DNA of 64,000 nt from Streptomyces graminofaciens (GCF_030294945.1 NZ_AP018448.1:8714501-8778500), one strand, 5' to 3'. Counted from the stretch's first letter, positions 1-8,430 are shown. A program made the numbers and translations. Notes: a model not told the origin generated them from the letters alone.

Positions 1-106
1 GGTGACGAAGGTGACGGGGGTGAGGGGCGACGGGGTGCGGGGGCCGGCTGTGCCGCCCCCCGCCGGACGCCTTGTTCCGGCGGCGGGCTCGCGTCCCGGC
101 TGGGTC

Positions 107-132
107 GGGAGGCTCGGGTGCCGGAGCCTCCC
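107..132. terminator. Hairpin downstream of the sigma gene
   Basis: A perfect 9-bp stem (GGGAGGCTC / GAGCCTCCC) with an 8-nt loop lies about 105 bp beyond the stop codon of the minus-strand sigma factor gene. There is no T-tract, which is usual for Streptomyces terminators. Nothing else with coding character is seen in positions 1-237. Confidence 0.45.
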
Positions 133-237
133 GGCTGGGGCCCGGAGGCTCCGGCGCCGAACCGCTGCCGGGCCGGCGGCCGTCGGCCGTCGGCCGAACT
201 GCCGTACGTCCGGTCGACGGCCGTGTCGGCCACCCGC

Positions 238-2166
238 TCAGCAGTTGCCACCAGGAGGGGTGGGCGGGGTGGGCGGGGTGGGCTCGGCCGGCTCCGGGTC
301 TGCCGGTGCCGGGTCCACGGGGGTGGGCGTCGTCGGTGCCGGGTCGGTGACCTCCGGCGTGGTGGGCGTCTCGTCGACCGGGGTGGGGTCCACGGGGGTC
401 GGGTCGGTCGGCTCCGGGGCCGGGGGAGTCTCCGGAGTCGGGTCCGTGGGGTAGCCGTCGCCCGGGGTTTCGGGCTCCGGCGTGTCCGTCACCGGGGTTT
501 CGGGCTCCGGGGTTTCGGGCTCCGGCGTGTCCGTCACCGGGGTTTCGGGCTCCGGGGTTTCGGGCTCCGGCGTGTCCGTCACCGGGGTTTCGGGCTCCGG
601 CGTCTCCGTGTCGGGGTCCTCTGCCCCGGGGTAGTCCGTGCCGGGGTCCTCCGTCCCGGGCGTCTCGGTGTCGGGCGTTCCCGGGGTCTCGGGCGTGTCC
701 GTGTCGGGCGTGCCCGGGGTCTCGGTCCCCGGTGTCTCCGGTGTCTCCGGTGTCTCCGGTGTCTCCGGCGTCTCGGGTGTCTCCACCTCAGGCGTCCCCG
801 GCCCCTCCGGCTCCGTCACCGGAGGGTCAGGCACGACCACACCCGTCCCGTCCCCGTCTCCGTCGCCTGAGCCCTCTCCCGTTCCCGCCTCCGTCCCCGT
901 TCCCGTTTCCTCGTCCCCGCCCTCCGCGGGCTCGTCCTCCTCGACAACCGGCCCCGTGACCTCCGGCGCCGTCCCCTCCCGCACCCCCGTGCCGCCGCCG
1001 TCGGCCGCCTCGTCGGCCCCCGGCCGGACAACCTCCGACACCGGCCCCCTGGCGCCGGCCGACGCGCCGGCATCCGCCGCGCCCCGTCCGTTGTCCGCCA
1101 ACGTCACGATGTCCCTGACCCGGTCCCGCCCGTCGGACTTCTCCGTGGCCGGCCCCTGCGGCAGCTGGGCCACCGGTGCCTCCGCGACCGGTATGCGCCG
1201 TAGCGGGACCGAGGACGGGCCGAGTGAGCCGAGGACGATGCCGGCCGCGACGGCGGCGGCAGCCGCGGCCGTGCCGACCGCGACCGCCGTCGGCGCCTTC
1301 ACCTTCGCCCCGCCGGTCACGGTGTGCTGTACCGCGTGCAGCAACTGACCCCCGCCGTGCGCGCCCAGCGCGGACGCCGAGGCGAAGGACGACAGCAGGT
1401 ACTTGCCGGTGCCGCCCACCGCGAACACCAGCAGGGCCGGGCCGACGAGCGCGGGCAGCCGGTCGTTCGTGCGCATCAGCGCCGCGAGCCGCGCCCGGCA
1501 GTCGTCGCACCCGTCGACATGCCCGAGCAACTGCTCGGACTGCCGCGCCGAGGCCGTACCGCGTACGTACGCGGGTATCCGCCCCCAATACGCCTCGCAC
1601 GCGGGATCGTTCGGCACCCCGGGCTGCACCCGCAGAAAGGCCTGGCGCATCCCCTCACGGGCCCGGTGCAGCAGCACCGCCGTCGCGCCCTGCTTGGCGC
1701 CGATGTGCCGCCCGACCGCCTCCAGCGGCTGCCCCTCCGCCTCGGCCAGCCACAACGCCTCCACCCACCGCTCGGGCAACTGCCCCAGCACCCGCACCAG
1801 CAGGTCGACGGAGGACACCTGCTCGGCCGGGTCGTCGGCGTGACCGCCGGCGGCACCCACGGGACCGCCCGCGCCACCCGCCTCGACCCGCTCGGCGGCG
1901 GTCAGCGGATCCTGCGGCGTCTCCCGCGTGGCGCTCCCGACGGCGGCCGCGAGATGACGGACCGTCGTCATCAGATACGCCGGTACGTTGTCGATCTCGT
2001 GCCCCGCGGACATCCGCCGCCAGACCCGGAAGTGCGCCTCCGCGACGAGATCCTCGGCCGCCCAGCTGTTCCGGGTGAGGGAGCGGGCGTACGCGACGAG
2101 CCGCGGGTGCTGCTCCTCGAAGATCTGCGTGTACTCGATGGTGGCGGTGGCGTGACCGTCGTTCAT
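238..2166 (-). CDS. ECF-type sigma factor fused to a zinc-finger anti-sigma-like domain, a membrane span and a Pro/Thr/Glu repeat tail
   Basis: The 642-aa protein begins with a sigma-70 region 2 (about residues 12-80) and region 4 (about 120-175), so it should direct RNA polymerase to specific promoters. It continues into a zinc-finger segment with His216, Cys220 and Cys223, the pattern seen in anti-sigma factors. A hydrophobic Ala/Val-rich segment at about 292-314 is a likely transmembrane helix. From about residue 415 the chain is a Pro-Glu-Thr low-complexity tail of over 200 residues, ending Gly-Gly-Asn-Cys. ECF factors are usually 160-300 aa, so more than half of this protein is extra. 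I infer a membrane-tethered sigma factor whose tail lies outside the membrane and whose own zinc domain restrains it. The ATG start has a GAGAG-type ribosome binding site. The gene is divergent from the SsgA-like gene. Confidence 0.85.
   Translation of the reverse strand: MNDGHATATIEYTQIFEEQHPRLVAYARSLTRNSWAAEDLVAEAHFRVWRRMSAGHEIDNVPAYLMTTVRHLAAAVGSATRETPQDPLTAAERVEAGGAGGPVGAAGGHADDPAEQVSSVDLLVRVLGQLPERWVEALWLAEAEGQPLEAVGRHIGAKQGATAVLLHRAREGMRQAFLRVQPGVPNDPACEAYWGRIPAYVRGTASARQSEQLLGHVDGCDDCRARLAALMRTNDRLPALVGPALLVFAVGGTGKYLLSSFASASALGAHGGGQLLHAVQHTVTGGAKVKAPTAVAVGTAAAAAAVAAGIVLGSLGPSSVPLRRIPVAEAPVAQLPQGPATEKSDGRDRVRDIVTLADNGRGAADAGASAGARGPVSEVVRPGADEAADGGGTGVREGTAPEVTGPVVEEDEPAEGGDEETGTGTEAGTGEGSGDGDGDGTGVVVPDPPVTEPEGPGTPEVETPETPETPETPETPETPGTETPGTPDTDTPETPGTPDTETPGTEDPGTDYPGAEDPDTETPEPETPVTDTPEPETPEPETPVTDTPEPETPEPETPVTDTPEPETPGDGYPTDPTPETPPAPEPTDPTPVDPTPVDETPTTPEVTDPAPTTPTPVDPAPADPEPAEPTPPTPPTPPGGNC
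464..600. repeat. 45-bp tandem repeat in the sigma factor tail
   Basis: The motif CGTGTCCGTC recurs at 481, 526 and 571, exactly 45 bp apart. Each unit encodes a 15-residue block of Glu-Pro-Glu-Thr-Pro type. The period is a multiple of three, so copy-number changes would keep the reading frame. Shorter Glu-Thr-Pro repeats continue to about 830. Confidence 0.85.
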
Positions 2167-2253
2167 GGCAGGAACGCTCTCTCAGTGGCCTGCTGATGGG
2201 ACGACGATGATTTTGTATGGCCAGATGGCAAAAAGTTAAACAATCTACAGAAG

Positions 2254-2267
2254 GTGATACACGTCAC
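2254..2267. promoter_or_regulatory. Candidate Crp-type operator
   Basis: The sequence GTG-ATACAC-GTCAC fits the GTG-N6-GNCAC pattern reported for Streptomyces Crp sites. It sits in the AT-richer divergent spacer between the sigma gene and the SsgA-like gene, about 100 bp upstream of the latter's start. This is motif matching only. Confidence 0.35.
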
Positions 2268-2367
2268 AGTGAGTTACTTCTGTATCGGCGTAATACCGGG
2301 CCCCTCCCCGAGGTCGAGAAGGCACAGCACCTCACGACCGCCGACGCCGCCCGAATCGGAGCCCCCC

Positions 2368-2781
2368 ATGCACACCGTTCTCGAACAGCCCGCCCTCGCC
2401 CGCCTGGTCACCCCCGACTACGAGGAGGTCCCCGTACGCGTCACCCTGCGCTACACCTCCGCCGACCCCTTCGCCGTGCACATCGACTTCCCGCCCGCGG
2501 CCTCGGCCGACGACGAGGGCGTGACCTGGACGTTCGCCCGCACCCTCCTCGCCGAGGGTCTCACCGCCCCGACCGGCATCGGCGACGTCCACATCTGGCC
2601 CTGCGGCCCGACCCGCACGGTCGTCGAACTCCACTCCCCGTACGGCATGGCCATGATCCTCTTCGGCAGAGCCGCCCTCCACCGCTTCCTGCGCCGCTCG
2701 TTCACGGTCGTCGCACCGGGCGGAGAAGACCTGGAACCGGTCCTCGACGACGGCCTCGCCTCCCTCCTGGGCGGGGTGTGA
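2368..2781 (+). CDS. SsgA-family sporulation and cell division regulator
   Basis: The 137-aa protein has the SsgA-like (SALP) pattern: a beta-rich N-terminus with Arg-Tyr-x-x-Ala-Asp-Pro-(Phe/Tyr)-Ala-Val-His, then Trp-(T)-Phe-Ala-Arg-x-Leu-Leu-x-x-Gly and Thr-Gly-x-Gly-Asp-Val. Members are about 130-145 aa, are confined to sporulating actinomycetes, and steer septum placement and wall remodelling during sporulation. The ATG at 2368 is chosen because the family starts here; an upstream in-frame ATG at 2254 would add 38 non-homologous residues and overlap the putative Crp site. It stands alone, divergent from the sigma factor. I cannot tell which SsgA-G paralogue it matches. Confidence 0.85.
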   Translation: MHTVLEQPALARLVTPDYEEVPVRVTLRYTSADPFAVHIDFPPAASADDEGVTWTFARTLLAEGLTAPTGIGDVHIWPCGPTRTVVELHSPYGMAMILFGRAALHRFLRRSFTVVAPGGEDLEPVLDDGLASLLGGV

Positions 2782-2834
2782 CCGCGTGCGCCGGTCCCTC
2801 GGCCGGGCCGTACCAGGGCCCGCCGGAAGGGCCC

Positions 2835-3013
2835 TAGGGCCTGTTCCAGGTTTCCCGCCTGCCCCGCGACGCCCGGCACGGCACCTCGCCGCACGGCCGG
2901 ATCATCCAAGTACGTCCAGTACGAGGACGATCCGGCCGCACGCCGAGGCACCGCGCCGGACGCCGCAGGGCCCGCCCTACGGGCGGACGACGGGAAACCT
3001 GGAACAGGCCCTA
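2835..3013. mobile_element. 179-bp palindromic MITE-like element
   Basis: The outer 23 bp (2835-2857 and 2991-3013) are perfect inverted repeats beginning TAGGGCCTGTTCCAGG. The interior is also largely self-complementary, with matching CGGCC / GGCCG and GCGAGG / CCTCGC blocks, so the whole element can fold into one long hairpin. It has no ORF. CTAG is present at both outer edges and may be the target site. The TAG at its right edge serves as the stop codon of the minus-strand sortase. It has the size and form of a miniature inverted-repeat element that would need a transposase in trans. Confidence 0.75.
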
Positions 3014-3757
3014 GACGAGATGCGCGAAGACCACCAGGTTCTCCGTGTAGTCCTTGGCCTCGTGGTCGTAGCTCCCGGCGCAGGTGATCAGGCGCACCTG
3101 GGCCTGGTCCGTGTCGGCGTACACGCGCTCGTTCGGAAAGCGGTCCTTCTCGAAGGACTCCGAGCCGTCGACGACGAAGGAGGCCTTGCTCCCGTCCTCC
3201 CGCACGACATGGAACTCGTCGCCCTTCTTCAGGTCGCTGAGGCTCGCGAACACGGCCGGGGACGTCGCGGTGTCCACATGCCCGGCGATGATCGAGGTGC
3301 CCGCCTCGCCCGGGGAGACGCCCTTGGCGTACCAGCCGACGAGATTGGTGTCCTTGGCCGGAGGGGGCTCCAACTGCCCCGAGCGGTCGATGGCGAGGTC
3401 GGTGAAGGGGGCGTCGACGAAGATCTTCGGAATGACGAGACGGGTCGGCCGGGACCGGGGCAGCCGCTTGCCCGCCGACCGCGTGTCCGAGGGCGCGGAC
3501 GGTGCGGCGGATTCGGAGGCGGGGACCTGCGGGGCGTGTCGCGCGGGACCGGACGACTCCTTGTCGCCGTCCCCACCGGAGCCCCCGACCACGATCACTG
3601 TGGCGACGAGTACGACGAGGCCCCAGAACACGGCCGCGCTCACCCGGGCCAACCGCCGGGACGACCTTCCGGAGAGCGCTCCGGACGATGCGCCCGCAGA
3701 GGTGCCGGACGCTTTTTCGGATGTGGGTGAGGAAGGGGAAGGAGGGCTGGCTGCCAT
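3011..3757 (-). CDS. Class E/F sortase
   Basis: The 248-aa protein has a Ser-rich cytoplasmic N-terminus, one membrane span (about 41-58), a Pro/Ser linker and a sortase domain from about 100. The catalytic His160 is in Ala-Gly-His-Val-Asp and Cys226 in Thr-Cys-Ala-Gly-Ser-Tyr. The arginine usually found shortly after the cysteine is not obvious: the segment reads Asp-Tyr-Thr-Glu-Asn. Sortases cleave a C-terminal sorting signal and join the protein to peptidoglycan outside the membrane. I start at ATG 3757; an upstream in-frame ATG (3820) would add 21 atypical residues. The stop codon is supplied by the adjacent palindromic element, so the last residues may have been replaced by its insertion. 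The gene lies downstream of a wall-protein candidate. Confidence 0.85.
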   Translation of the reverse strand: MAASPPSPSSPTSEKASGTSAGASSGALSGRSSRRLARVSAAVFWGLVVLVATVIVVGGSGGDGDKESSGPARHAPQVPASESAAPSAPSDTRSAGKRLPRSRPTRLVIPKIFVDAPFTDLAIDRSGQLEPPPAKDTNLVGWYAKGVSPGEAGTSIIAGHVDTATSPAVFASLSDLKKGDEFHVVREDGSKASFVVDGSESFEKDRFPNERVYADTDQAQVRLITCAGSYDHEAKDYTENLVVFAHLV

Positions 3758-3924
3758 CGAAGGACGACCTCGCTCGGGTGCGGAGGGGAGCGGACACGAC
3801 GCGGACACAACGGGGAGCACGGGGGTTGGTGATGCGGTGGGACGACGGCCGGGCCGCCACCGGAGAACCGGAGTGCTGGGGTGGCGACCCGGACCGCTAT
3901 CGCGGCTATGGCGTCAGGCACGGC

Positions 3925-4374
3925 TCAGACCCCGCTTTCGGCGGCCTTCTTGCGTCGCAGCGCGTACATCCCGGTGCCGAGGACGCCCAGCGCGGCCAGC
4001 CCGCCGCCGGTGACACCCGGCGAGGCGAGCCCGCCGCCACCCGTGTGAATCCCGCCCTTCGGCTTGTCGTGGTCGCCGCCCCACTCCTTGTCCTCCTTGT
4101 CCTCCTTGTCCTCCTTGCCCTCCCAGTCCTTCTCCTCCTTGGCGCCCCAGTCCTTCTCCTCCTTGCCCTCCTTGCCGCTCCACTCCTTGTCCTGCTTGCT
4201 TTCCCACTCCTTGCCGTGGTCGCCCTGGTCGGTCTCCGACGAGTGGCTCTCCTTGCTGACCGCGGAGTCGCCGCGGCTCCAGTCTTCCGCCGAGTCGGCG
4301 AAGGCGGTGGGCGCGGTGACCGCGAGGGCGGCCGAGACCGTCGCCGCGGCGAACAGCATCCGGGCAGAACGCAT
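3925..4374 (-). CDS. Secreted Lys/Glu/Trp-repeat protein, possible sortase substrate
   Basis: The 149-aa protein has a signal peptide (1-26, Ala-Phe-Ala cleavage) and a strongly charged repeat region (about 50-105) built from short Glu-Lys-Glu/Asp-x-Trp units. A Gly-rich linker follows (Gly-Gly-Ile-His-Thr-Gly-Gly-Gly-Gly), then a hydrophobic stretch (about 123-140) and an Arg-Arg-Lys-Lys tail. The order of polar motif, hydrophobic span and basic tail is that of a cell-wall sorting signal, but no LPxTG or LAxTG is present. It lies 167 bp upstream of the sortase on the same strand, which suggests the two work together. The function of the charged domain is unknown. Confidence 0.75.
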   Translation of the reverse strand: MRSARMLFAAATVSAALAVTAPTAFADSAEDWSRGDSAVSKESHSSETDQGDHGKEWESKQDKEWSGKEGKEEKDWGAKEEKDWEGKEDKEDKEDKEWGGDHDKPKGGIHTGGGGLASPGVTGGGLAALGVLGTGMYALRRKKAAESGV

Positions 4375-4545
4375 GTCAGTGTCCTTCCGCCAAGCCCGAG
4401 CAGCTGGCCCTACGTCAGCTCAAGTGACCCGGCCCTGGCGTGATCCACCGTCAGTCAGGCCGCGCGGTCCCACCATCCGGGGCCGTCGCACGGGTTACAG
4501 CCCCACTCCGATGGGCGCATTCCGGCCCCCGTGAACAGCCCTCGC

Positions 4546-5454
4546 TCACGCGCCGCCCACGTACTCCGTCAGTACCTCACCCACTGCCCGCCGCCCCACC
4601 TCTGCGAGCACGTGCCCCTTGTCCCGGTAGTAGTGCTCCGCGACGAGTCCGAAGCACAGGGCCCAGCCACGTCCCCGTGCCCAGGTCGCGTCGTCGGCGT
4701 CGGCGGCCTCCCGGAAGCGGGCGCGGGTGCCGGAGGTGAAGAGGGTCCAGGCCGGCATCAGATCGCAGGCGGGGTCGCCCACCCCGAGGCCGCCGAAGTC
4801 GATGACCGCGCCGAGTCGGCCGCCGCGGGTGAGGAGATTGCCCGGCAGCAGGTCCGCGTGGACCCAGACGGGGTCGCCCGTCCACTGGGGGAGCGCCAGC
4901 GTCTCCTCCCAGAGCGCGGTCGCGGCGACCGCGTCCACCGAGCCGTCGGCACCCAGCTCCCGGATCGCGTCCCGCACCCAGCGGTCCTCCACACCCACCG
5001 GCCCGCCCCGGAAGGAGACGGGCCCACCGATGGCGTCCACCTTCCGCAGCGCCGCCACGAAACCACCCAACATATCGGCGCCAGCGGCGAGTTCGGTGAT
5101 GGGGGCGTCGTAGGCGTTCTCCCCGTCCAGCCACCGCAGCACCGACCACGGCAGCGGATACCCCTCCCCGGGCTCCCCCTTGCCGAGCGGCTCCGGCACG
5201 GGCAGCGGCAGCAGCGGGGCGAGCCTGGGCAGCCACCGGTGCTCCTTGTCGGCCTGCGCGGCGCCATCGGGCTTCCGGGGCAGCCGTACGACCATGTCGT
5301 CGCCCAGCCGGTACATGACGTTGTCGGTCCCGGCGGCCGGCGCCGGCGTGAGCGGCAGCCCGGCCCAGTGCGGGAACTGCCGCGCGAGCAGCCGCCGTAC
5401 GAGCGTCTCGTCGATGTCGAGCTCGTCGGCGTGCAGTCTGGCCCTGGAGGTCAT
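4546..5454 (-). CDS. Aminoglycoside phosphotransferase-family protein
   Basis: This 302-aa protein has the protein-kinase-like fold of the APH/choline kinase family. It shows the catalytic loop His-Ala-Asp-Leu-Leu-Pro-Gly-Asn and the metal-binding Ile-Asp-Phe-Gly-Gly segment, with Gly-Asp-Pro-Ala-Cys-Asp-Leu following. The start at ATG 5454 is the family start; the open frame extends 66 codons upstream through low-complexity sequence with (GGCTTC) repeats and is not homologous. Substrate cannot be assigned: such chromosomal Streptomyces genes may phosphorylate small alcohols, sugars or macrolide/aminoglycoside compounds. It diverges from the gamma-glutamylcyclotransferase gene. Confidence 0.8.
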   Translation of the reverse strand: MTSRARLHADELDIDETLVRRLLARQFPHWAGLPLTPAPAAGTDNVMYRLGDDMVVRLPRKPDGAAQADKEHRWLPRLAPLLPLPVPEPLGKGEPGEGYPLPWSVLRWLDGENAYDAPITELAAGADMLGGFVAALRKVDAIGGPVSFRGGPVGVEDRWVRDAIRELGADGSVDAVAATALWEETLALPQWTGDPVWVHADLLPGNLLTRGGRLGAVIDFGGLGVGDPACDLMPAWTLFTSGTRARFREAADADDATWARGRGWALCFGLVAEHYYRDKGHVLAEVGRRAVGEVLTEYVGGA

Positions 5455-5699
5455 GGGTCTCCGTAGGTCGCGTGGCAGGGGGACGGTGGAGCGTAACCAC
5501 GCCCGCCGCGCACCGGCCACGCAATTAGCGGAGTCTGTGTCTGCCCACGGACACCGCGCTCCACGTCGCCGCCACCGCGTTGTGCTCGGTGCTCCCCGCA
5601 TCGCCCCCAGCTTGTCGTTGCCGAAGCCGAAGCCGAAGCCGAAGCCGGTCACGGTCGAGCCGTTGCACGTGGTTGCCGTCCTTGGAGGATTGGAGAACG

Positions 5700-6131
5700 A
5701 TGCGGACGATGCTCATGCTCCCCTTCTTCGTCTACGGCACCCTCCGCCCCGGCGAGCCCAACCACGACCTCTTCCTGCGCGGCCGCACCCACGCCGAGGA
5801 ACCGGCCACGATGCGCGGCGTGGTCCTCTACGACGGCCCCGGGTACCCGTACGCCGTCGAGGAGCCCGGGAGCGCCGACGGGCTCGTGACCGGAGAGGTG
5901 GTCACCGCCCGCCCCGAGGCGTACGGCGAACTCCTGCGCTCCCTCGACCTGCTGGAGGAGTACGCGCCGGGCGACCCCGCCAACCTGTACGAGCGGGTGG
6001 AGCGCCCGGCGACCCTCGACGACGGCACGGTCGTACGGGCCTGGGTGTACGTGGCGGCCCCGGCCGTCGCCGTCCGTCTGCGGGCGTGGGGCAAGCTGAT
6101 CGAGGGCGGGGACTGGCGGGCGCGCCGCTGA
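5700..6131 (+). CDS. Gamma-glutamylcyclotransferase (AIG2-like) family protein
   Basis: The 143-aa protein opens with Phe-Val-Tyr-Gly-Thr-Leu-Arg-Pro-Gly, the family signature that forms the substrate pocket, and keeps the Leu-Leu-Glu-Glu-Tyr segment at mid-chain expected for the fold. Members convert gamma-glutamyl amines or amino acids to 5-oxoproline, though many are untested. The ATG at 5700 is preceded by GGAG about 8 nt upstream; further Met codons at 5709 and 5715 are possible starts. It is convergent with helR, separated by a strong hairpin. Confidence 0.8.
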   Translation: MRTMLMLPFFVYGTLRPGEPNHDLFLRGRTHAEEPATMRGVVLYDGPGYPYAVEEPGSADGLVTGEVVTARPEAYGELLRSLDLLEEYAPGDPANLYERVERPATLDDGTVVRAWVYVAAPAVAVRLRAWGKLIEGGDWRARR

Positions 6132-6139
6132 CCGGAGCC

Positions 6140-6166
6140 GGCCGCCGGGGACGCACCCCGGCGGCC
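6140..6166. terminator. Bidirectional hairpin between convergent genes
   Basis: A perfect 11-bp GC stem (GGCCGCCGGGG / CCCCGGCGGCC) with a 5-nt loop lies between the end of the cyclotransferase gene and the end of helR. It can serve both strands. Confidence 0.7.
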
Positions 6167-6186
6167 TGCGGTCGCCGGTGCCGGCG

Positions 6187-8370
6187 TCAGGGGCTCGTGA
6201 GCACGACGAGCTGCTGGGTCGCCCGGGTCATCGCGACATAGCGGTCGACCGCTCCCTCGACGCCCGTGCCGAACTTCTCGGGGTCGACGAGGACGACCAG
6301 GTCGAACTCGAGCCCCTTCGACAGCTCCGGGGTCAGCGACCGGACGCGGGAAGTCGCCCGGAACCTGCCCTCCCCGATGTCACCCGCGCCGATGACGCAG
6401 GCGATCCCGTCGGCGTGCTCGGCGAGCCAGCGGTCGAGGACGGCGTCCAGTTCCGCGACGGATCCGTGGACGACGGGGACGCCGCTGCTGCGGATGGAGG
6501 TCGGCACATTCGCGTCCGGGAGCACGGCCCGCACGACCGGCGCGGCCTCCGTCATGATCTCCTCCGGCGTCCGGTAGTTGACGCTCAGCGAGGCCACGTC
6601 GATCCGGTCGAGCCCGATCCGCGCGAGCCGCTCCTGCCACGACTCCGTGAACCCGTGCCTGGCCTGGGCACGGTCGCCGACGATGGTGAAGCTCCGGGAC
6701 GGGCAGCGCAGCAGCAGCATCTGCCACTCCGCGTCGGTGAGTTCCTGGGCCTCGTCGACCACGATGTGCGCGAACGGCCCGGCGAGCACGTCCGGTTCGA
6801 GAACCGGCAGCGCGCTCTCGTCGACCAGGCTGGCCTTGGCGTCCTCGCCGCGCAACATGGTCACCAGGCCTTCGCCGTCGTCACCGTCGGCGCCGGAGCC
6901 GGACACGGCCTCGATCAGGTTGTCGACGACCCGCTCCATCTGCTCGCGCTGGTCGGCGAGGACGGCCTTGTTCCGGCGCTTGCGCCGGGCCGTCTCCGGG
7001 TCGCCGAGCCGCTGCCGTGCCGCGTCCAGCAGCGGCAGGTCGGACACCGTCCAGGCCTGGGCGTCCGCGCGCTGGAGCTTTCGCACCTCGTCGCGGTCGA
7101 GCCAGGGAGCGCACAGCCGCAGATAGGCGGGTACCGACCACAGGTCGGAGACGAGGTCGGCCGCTTCGAGCAGCGGCCACGCGCGGTTGAAGGCGGTGAG
7201 CAGCTCCCTGTTCTGCCGCAGCGACTTGCGGAGCAGTTCGGGCGAGGCGTCGCCTTCGTGCGCGTCCACCAGGATCGTGAGCAGTTCCTCCCAGACCTGG
7301 TCGCGCGCCTCGTTGTGCGGAGTGCCGGGTTCCGCCGCGTCGAACGCCGCGGCCCAGTCGTCGGCGCTCAGCCAGATGTCGTTCCAGTGGGTCGTGACCG
7401 TCATCCCCTCGCCGGGCGGCTCCTCGTAGAACCTGACGGCCTTCTCGATCCCCTTCACCAGGTCCGCGGACGACTTCAGCCGGGCCACGTCCGGGTCGGA
7501 CTCGGCCGTGGCCGCCGCTCCCTCGGCGACGAGGTCCCGCAGGATGCAGGTCTGCACGCCCTCCTCGCCGAGGCTGGGCAGGACGTCCGCGACATAGGCC
7601 AGATAGGGCCGGTGCGGACCGACGAACAGGACGCCGCCCCGACGGTGACCGAGGCGGGGGTCGGAGTAGAGGAGATAGGCGGAGCGGTGCAGCGCGACGA
7701 CGGTCTTGCCCGTGCCGGGCCCGCCGTCGACGACGAGGGCGCCCCGGGATCCCGCGCGGATGATGGCGTCCTGGTCGGCCTGGATGGTGGCGAGCACGTC
7801 ACGCATCCGCTCCGACCGGTTGGTGCCCAGGCTGGCGATGAAGGCGGACTGGTCGTCGAGCGCGGCGTGCCCTTCGAGCTCGTCGGCGGTGAACACCTCG
7901 TCCCAGTAGTCGCTGATCCGGCCACGGGTCCAGCGATACCGGCGGCGGCTCGCCAGCCCCATCGGGTTGGCGTGGGTCGCCGCGAAGAACGGCTCGGCCG
8001 CGGGGGAGCGCCAGTCGAGCAGCAGCCGGCGCCCCGTGCTGTCGGTGAGGCCGAGCCGTCCGACGTACACGGGCTCGGCGTCGTCCGCCCCGGCCATGTG
8101 CCCGAGGCACAGGTCGAGCCCGAACCGGCGCAGGGTGCGCAGCCGACTGGTCAGCCGATGGATCTCGATGTCCCGCTCCATCGCCTGCCGCCCCATGCCG
8201 CCGGGCGCCCTGCGCTCGGCGTCGAGACGGCCGGACAGCTCGGCGATCGACTGCTCCAGACACTCCGCGACGGCGGCGAAGTGCTCCTCGTCCCGACCGA
8301 TCAGCGCCGGATCGGCCTTGGGGGCGAGCCGCTCGGGCAGGTCGAACGCGCTAGTGCTAAGCGGGCTCAC
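6187..8370 (-). CDS. helR: HelR-type RNA polymerase-recycling ATPase (rifamycin tolerance)
   Basis: The 727-aa protein is a UvrD/HelD-like superfamily 1 ATPase. It has an N-terminal coiled-coil arm, Walker A at 216-223 (Gly-Gly-Pro-Gly-Thr-Gly-Lys-Thr), a Walker B-like Asp-Glu-Ala-Gln-Glu segment in the second half, and C-terminal motifs Asn-Tyr-Arg-Thr and Met-Thr-Arg-Ala-Thr. HelR proteins in actinomycetes bind RNA polymerase, dislodge rifamycins from it and recycle stalled complexes. The start is GTG 8370, with GAGGGA about 10 nt upstream. The strongest evidence for HelR rather than generic HelD is the rifamycin-associated element 60 bp upstream. It is probably transcribed alone. Confidence 0.85.
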   Translation of the reverse strand: MSPLSTSAFDLPERLAPKADPALIGRDEEHFAAVAECLEQSIAELSGRLDAERRAPGGMGRQAMERDIEIHRLTSRLRTLRRFGLDLCLGHMAGADDAEPVYVGRLGLTDSTGRRLLLDWRSPAAEPFFAATHANPMGLASRRRYRWTRGRISDYWDEVFTADELEGHAALDDQSAFIASLGTNRSERMRDVLATIQADQDAIIRAGSRGALVVDGGPGTGKTVVALHRSAYLLYSDPRLGHRRGGVLFVGPHRPYLAYVADVLPSLGEEGVQTCILRDLVAEGAAATAESDPDVARLKSSADLVKGIEKAVRFYEEPPGEGMTVTTHWNDIWLSADDWAAAFDAAEPGTPHNEARDQVWEELLTILVDAHEGDASPELLRKSLRQNRELLTAFNRAWPLLEAADLVSDLWSVPAYLRLCAPWLDRDEVRKLQRADAQAWTVSDLPLLDAARQRLGDPETARRKRRNKAVLADQREQMERVVDNLIEAVSGSGADGDDGEGLVTMLRGEDAKASLVDESALPVLEPDVLAGPFAHIVVDEAQELTDAEWQMLLLRCPSRSFTIVGDRAQARHGFTESWQERLARIGLDRIDVASLSVNYRTPEEIMTEAAPVVRAVLPDANVPTSIRSSGVPVVHGSVAELDAVLDRWLAEHADGIACVIGAGDIGEGRFRATSRVRSLTPELSKGLEFDLVVLVDPEKFGTGVEGAVDRYVAMTRATQQLVVLTSP

Positions 8371-8430
8371 GTAGAAGATCCCTCATTTCCGCAGGTCCAG
8401 ACGGTAAGCCCAGTGATGATGCGCCACACA

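Noticed and set aside
2451..3860. A 469-codon minus-strand frame spanning the SsgA-like gene, the palindrome and the sortase
   Set aside because: It overlaps two well-supported genes in the wrong frame and crosses the palindromic element; its Arg/Pro-rich composition is that of a shadow frame.
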